NCBI GenBank assembly: GCA_024235255.1
Contig: JACKMT010000003.1
Location: 585,648-649,647, forward strand
DNA length: 64,000 nucleotides
Direction: 5' to 3'
Source: Chromatiaceae bacterium
GTDB taxonomy: Bacteria; Pseudomonadota; Gammaproteobacteria; Chromatiales; Chromatiaceae
Part shown: positions 61,089 to 64,000 of the stretch, one piece after another
Position numbering within the stretch: position 1 is the stretch's first letter
Layout of the letters: each line of letters starts with the position of its first letter
Position numbers and translations under genes: made by a program
Notes under the pieces: generated by a model
Database searches by the model: none
What the model saw: only the letters and a program-made list of their open reading frames with translations
Told to the model about the DNA's origin: nothing

Positions 61089-61724
61089 GTGAAATTGACT
61101 CTGCGTCAGCGCCAGATACTTGACCTGATCCGCACGCATCTCGAGGCGACAGGCTTTCCCCCCACCCGGGCCGAGATTGCGGCTGCATTGGGTTTCCGGT
61201 CGGCCAACGCGGCGGAAGAGCACTTGCGTGCGCTTGCGCGCAAGGGAGCGATAGAGCTGCTGAAAGGTACTTCCCGGGGAATTCGGCTACTGCAACCGCA
61301 GCCCGGAGAGAGCCTGCCGGTTATCGGCAGGGTGGCCGCCGGTAGTCCGATTTTGGCGGAGGAGCACATCGAGGAGCGCTACAGCGTGGATCCACGGCTG
61401 TTTCACCCGCGCGCCGATTATCTGCTGCGGGTGCAAGGTATGAGTATGCAGGGCGCGGGTATTCTGGACGCCGATCTGCTGGCGGTGCACAGCTGCCGGG
61501 AGGCTGAAAACGGCCGCATTGTAGTCGCCCGGCTGGAGGATGAAGTAACGGTAAAGCGTCTGCAGCTTGATGCCGGGCGACCCTATTTTGTGCGCTTGCT
61601 GCCGGAAAATCCCGATTTCTCGCCGATTGATGTGGATCTGCGTTCCCAGGAGTTGGTGATTGAGGGTCTTGGGGTCGGTCTGTTGCGCGGTGACCGGGGG
61701 TTTCTGAAGATAGGATCGGGATGA
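61089..61724 (+). CDS. lexA: LexA repressor
   Basis: SOS repressor/self-cleaving protease, 211 aa. The N-terminal winged helix-turn-helix is KLTLRQRQILDLIRTHLEAT then GFPPTRAEIAAALGF. The cleavage site is Ala-Gly in GRVAAGSPI (about residue 85). Catalytic Ser is in VQGMSMQGAGI and Lys in EDEVTVKRLQL. Start is GTG 61089. It is preceded by a perfect LexA box and overlaps imuA by four bases, so this LexA is part of a damage-inducible mutagenesis cassette; a second lexA elsewhere is common in such genomes. Confidence 0.96.
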   Translation: MKLTLRQRQILDLIRTHLEATGFPPTRAEIAAALGFRSANAAEEHLRALARKGAIELLKGTSRGIRLLQPQPGESLPVIGRVAAGSPILAEEHIEERYSVDPRLFHPRADYLLRVQGMSMQGAGILDADLLAVHSCREAENGRIVVARLEDEVTVKRLQLDAGRPYFVRLLPENPDFSPIDVDLRSQELVIEGLGVGLLRGDRGFLKIGSG

Positions 61725-62335
61725 GCGGAGAGAGTGTTGAAAGCCTGCTGCGGCAGGGTTCCGGGCTCTGGCGGGGGAGGGAGATTCAACTTGATCCGGG
61801 CCTCGGCATCGCAACCGGTTTTCCCGCGTTGGACCGGCACCTGGCCGGGAGCGGCTGGCCGCGAGGAGCCATTACCGAGATTTTCTCCGACCGTCCCGGC
61901 GGAGCGATGGCGCTGCTGATGCCTGCGCTGGCTCTCCTCAGCCGGGAGGAGGGGAAGCAGATTGTGCTGGTTGCACCGCCCTATATTCCTTATGCACCGG
62001 GGTTTTCCCTGAATGGGGTGGATCTCGGCAAGCTGCTGCTGGTGAACGGCCGGGATGAAAAGGCGTGTTTGTGGGTGCTGGAGCAGGTGCTGGGCGCCGG
62101 CTGCGGTGCTGCGCTCTGCTGGCCGCAGGCGTTGCACCGAACCGCACTGAGGCGCCTGCAGCTGGCAGCTGAGCGGGGCGCCGCCGCAGGCTTTTTGTTG
62201 TGCCGTCCGCAGCCGGCTGCGGCATCCTCTCCCGCCGCACTGCGGCTGCGGGTTGCGGCTGCGGGCAATAGGGTCGATATCCTGAAACGCCGCGGCGGCT
62301 GGCCGGTGGAGGGGATAGAGCTGACTGCTCTGTAG
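61721..62335 (+). CDS. imuA: ImuA, translesion synthesis accessory protein
   Basis: RecA-like accessory protein of the ImuA-ImuB-DnaE2 mutasome, 204 aa. Recognisable parts are TGFPALDRHLAGSGWPRGAI, TEIFSDRPGGAMALLMPALA and IVLVAPPYIPYAPG; the P-loop is degenerate as in the family. ATGA overlap with lexA implies coupled translation. Its partner imuB lies 463 bp further on, beyond a repeat cluster. Confidence 0.9.
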   Translation: MSGESVESLLRQGSGLWRGREIQLDPGLGIATGFPALDRHLAGSGWPRGAITEIFSDRPGGAMALLMPALALLSREEGKQIVLVAPPYIPYAPGFSLNGVDLGKLLLVNGRDEKACLWVLEQVLGAGCGAALCWPQALHRTALRRLQLAAERGAAAGFLLCRPQPAAASSPAALRLRVAAAGNRVDILKRRGGWPVEGIELTAL

Positions 62336-62798
62336 TATTCGTTACAAAACCTGGCTTTCTCTCTTTTACACGAAACCGATGAGGGCTTATCCCATAATCT
62401 AGTGGTTTTTTGGCGTACTCTGCGTACTTTGCAGGATAAAAGCATGAATTGTGACTATTTAGTTTCTGTCCAGAAACTCCCTCTCCCTTGAGAGGGTGTC
62501 GTAAAAAGTTTTTCCCTCCTCCCTTTGAGGGAGAAGGCTACGACTCCATGGATGGAGGAGGTAGAGCGAAGCAGGATGCCAGAGCCGAGGATGAGGGTGA
62601 CTAAAATCAATGCCTTATCTCTAATCTACCCTCACCCCAACCCTCTCCCTCACGAGGGAGAGGGGGCTTTCACGATACCCTCCTTGAGGGAGAGGGAACG
62701 CCCTTTCTGGATGGACACTATTTAGCAACGCCGTGTTTTGAGGTTGTTGAATAGTCAACATAAATTTACCAAATCCTGGCTTGTGGAAGCAGAACAGT
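62336..62798. other. Repeat-bearing interval splitting imuA from imuB
   Basis: 463 bp with no gene. In many genomes imuA and imuB are adjacent. Here they are separated by AT-rich flanks and a cluster of CTCTCCCT/AGGGAGAG palindromes (62479-62700). No promoter or LexA box is evident before imuB. Confidence 0.65.
62479..62700. repeat. Dispersed palindromic repeat cluster (CCCTCTCCCT type)
   Basis: At least three hairpins share the CCCTC/GAGGG theme: CCCTCT...AGAGGG (62479-62496), the perfect ten-base-pair CCCTCTCCCT-CACG-AGGGAGAGGG (62641-62664), and CCCTC-CTT-GAGGG (62678-62690). Such repeats are scattered in many proteobacterial genomes. Confidence 0.82.
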
Positions 62799-64000
62799 AT
62801 GCGTTGGCTGGCCATTCACTTCCCTCTTCTGGCGCTGGAGTCGCTTGCTCCCGAGGAGTCGGGGACGCCGCTGGCGATCACCGGGCTGCAGGGTTCGCGG
62901 CAGCGTATTCTGATGTGCAACAAGCCGGCGGCGGAGCTGGGCGTCGCTGCGGGCATGCGGCCCGGAGCGGCCCGCGCGCTCTCTGCCAGACTGCGTCTGC
63001 TGCCGCGTGACGAGCGGCGGGAGCTGGCTGCGCTGGCGGCGGTGGCCGACTGGTCCGGCTGTTTTACCTCGCAGATTTCATTGGACCCCCCCTGGGGTAT
63101 TTTGCTGGAGCTGGCGGGCAGTCTGCGTCTGTTCGGCGGTGTCGACCCGCTGCTGTCCAAGCTTGGAAACGGGCTGAAGGAGCTGAAATACAGCGTGCAG
63201 CTCTGTCTCGCACCAACCCCCGGAGGCGCCATGCTGCTGGCCAGGGAGGGCCGGGAAAGGCTGGTACCGGACCGGCGGATGCTGCGCCGACTGCTCGCCG
63301 GTGTGCCGCTGCAAAGGTTGCCGTTGGCGCCTGCCGGGCGGGATGCGTTGCAAAGCATGGGTCTGGAGACGCTCGGGGATCTGCTGCAGCTTCCGGACGC
63401 GGCGCTCGGGCGCCGTCTGGGGCCGGAGTTCACCGCTTACCTGGCGCGTCTACTGGGACGACTGCCGGACCCTCGACCGCAGTTCCGGCCACCCGAACAT
63501 TTCCGGCGCCGGCTGGAACTGCCGGCCGAAGTCCGGAGTGCGTCGGCTCTGTTGTTTGCCGCCAGGCGGCTGATTCTGGAGCTGTCCGGTTTTCTCAGTG
63601 CACGGCGGGCCGGTGCTCAGTGCCTGCAGTGGGTGCTCTTCCATGGGGAGGGGAGGGAGAGCCGTTTTGAACTCAGGCTGATGACGCCGGAGCGAGAGTC
63701 CGGACCTCTGCAGATGCTGCTGAGCGAGCGGTTGGAACAGCTCATATTGCCGGCTCCGGTGCGCGAGGTCGCGCTGCTGGTGGAGGCGCTGGAACCCTTG
63801 CCGGACCGCCCGCTCTCTCTGTTTGGAGAGTCGGGGTTTGGCGAGTCCGACGCTTCCGGTGTGACGCCTCTCCTATTGGAGCGGCTGCAGGCCCGGCTGG
63901 GTGAAAACGCCCTGTCTACCATTCAACAGGTGGCGGACCATCGGCCTGAGCGGGCCTGGCGCCGGTGTGGACCGAATGAAAATAATAAAAAAGGGGTCGG
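62799..64000 (+). CDS. imuB: ImuB, Y-family polymerase-like protein (3' end outside window)
   Basis: Catalytically inactive Y-family polymerase homologue that links ImuA and DnaE2 to the replication clamp. The frame is open from ATG 62799 to the last base (400 codons). It begins MRWLAIHFPLLALESLAP and continues with CNKPAAELGVAAGMRPG, then LPDAALGRRLGPEFTAYLAR. The first acidic polymerase residues are replaced (HFPLLALE), as in ImuB generally. The conserved DHRPERAWR motif appears at about residue 385, followed at once by low-complexity NENNKKGVG from AT-rich repeat-like DNA, so the natural C-terminus may be displaced. GGAAG lies ten bases before the ATG. Confidence 0.9.
   Translation, partial: MRWLAIHFPLLALESLAPEESGTPLAITGLQGSRQRILMCNKPAAELGVAAGMRPGAARALSARLRLLPRDERRELAALAAVADWSGCFTSQISLDPPWGILLELAGSLRLFGGVDPLLSKLGNGLKELKYSVQLCLAPTPGGAMLLAREGRERLVPDRRMLRRLLAGVPLQRLPLAPAGRDALQSMGLETLGDLLQLPDAALGRRLGPEFTAYLARLLGRLPDPRPQFRPPEHFRRRLELPAEVRSASALLFAARRLILELSGFLSARRAGAQCLQWVLFHGEGRESRFELRLMTPERESGPLQMLLSERLEQLILPAPVREVALLVEALEPLPDRPLSLFGESGFGESDASGVTPLLLERLQARLGENALSTIQQVADHRPERAWRRCGPNENNKKGV

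Overview
The window is a stretch of chromosome from a gammaproteobacterium, moderately GC-rich by eye. Gene content and order (mltD next to a yafS-like gene, rnhA and dnaQ; carAB-greA-yhbY-rlmE-ftsH-folP-glmM-tpiA-secG-tRNA-Leu-nuoABCDEFGHIJKLMN; sucAB; a class I fumarase) fit a free-living or facultatively symbiotic respiring member of the Chromatiales-type lineages. I cannot name the species. There is no phage, plasmid or CRISPR signature.

Layout. 1-5.2 kb: a peptide-type ABC importer operon (substrate-binding protein cut by the window edge, two permeases, one fused double ATPase). 5.2-9.7 kb: mltD, a yafS-like methyltransferase, rnhA, dnaQ and fnr; fnr is preceded by two perfect FNR boxes. 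9.7-14.1 kb: a rearranged accessory stretch with a 6-bp tandem repeat, an amidohydrolase gene, a PAS remnant, a dihaem cytochrome c gene and panE. It is bracketed by a 224-bp direct repeat in which one end of the amidohydrolase gene is duplicated. 14.1-21.1 kb: a divergent regulatory unit. A TetR gene and a three-domain transporter/acyltransferase/acyl-ACP synthetase gene read leftward; a VIT-vWA surface protein and a rhombosortase read rightward; four copies of one operator-like palindrome lie between them. 21.1-24.6 kb: ETF-ubiquinone oxidoreductase, a glycosyltransferase and a DUF692 (MNIO) enzyme.

24.8-51.7 kb is a dense housekeeping block: pyrimidine/arginine precursor synthesis (carAB), transcription and ribosome maturation factors (greA, yhbY, rlmE), the FtsH protease, folate, cell-wall and glycolytic genes (folP, glmM, tpiA), secG, tRNA-Leu(GAG), all fourteen nuo genes for complex I and the initiator tRNA. 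52-53.7 kb is an AT-richer membrane glycosyltransferase-like gene inserted after the tRNA terminator. 53.9-59.8 kb holds TCA-cycle genes (fumarase, sucA, sucB). 60-64 kb holds a small unknown gene, a nuclease-like protein, and an SOS mutagenesis cassette (lexA with a perfect LexA box, imuA, imuB). A repeat cluster separates imuA from imuB, and imuB runs off the right edge.

The most notable candidate system is the 14-21 kb divergon. A VIT-vWA protein of the kind usually paired with a sortase instead carries a GlyGly-CTERM-like tail and sits next to a rhombosortase. Both share a TetR-type operator array with a lysophospholipid-remodelling fusion enzyme.
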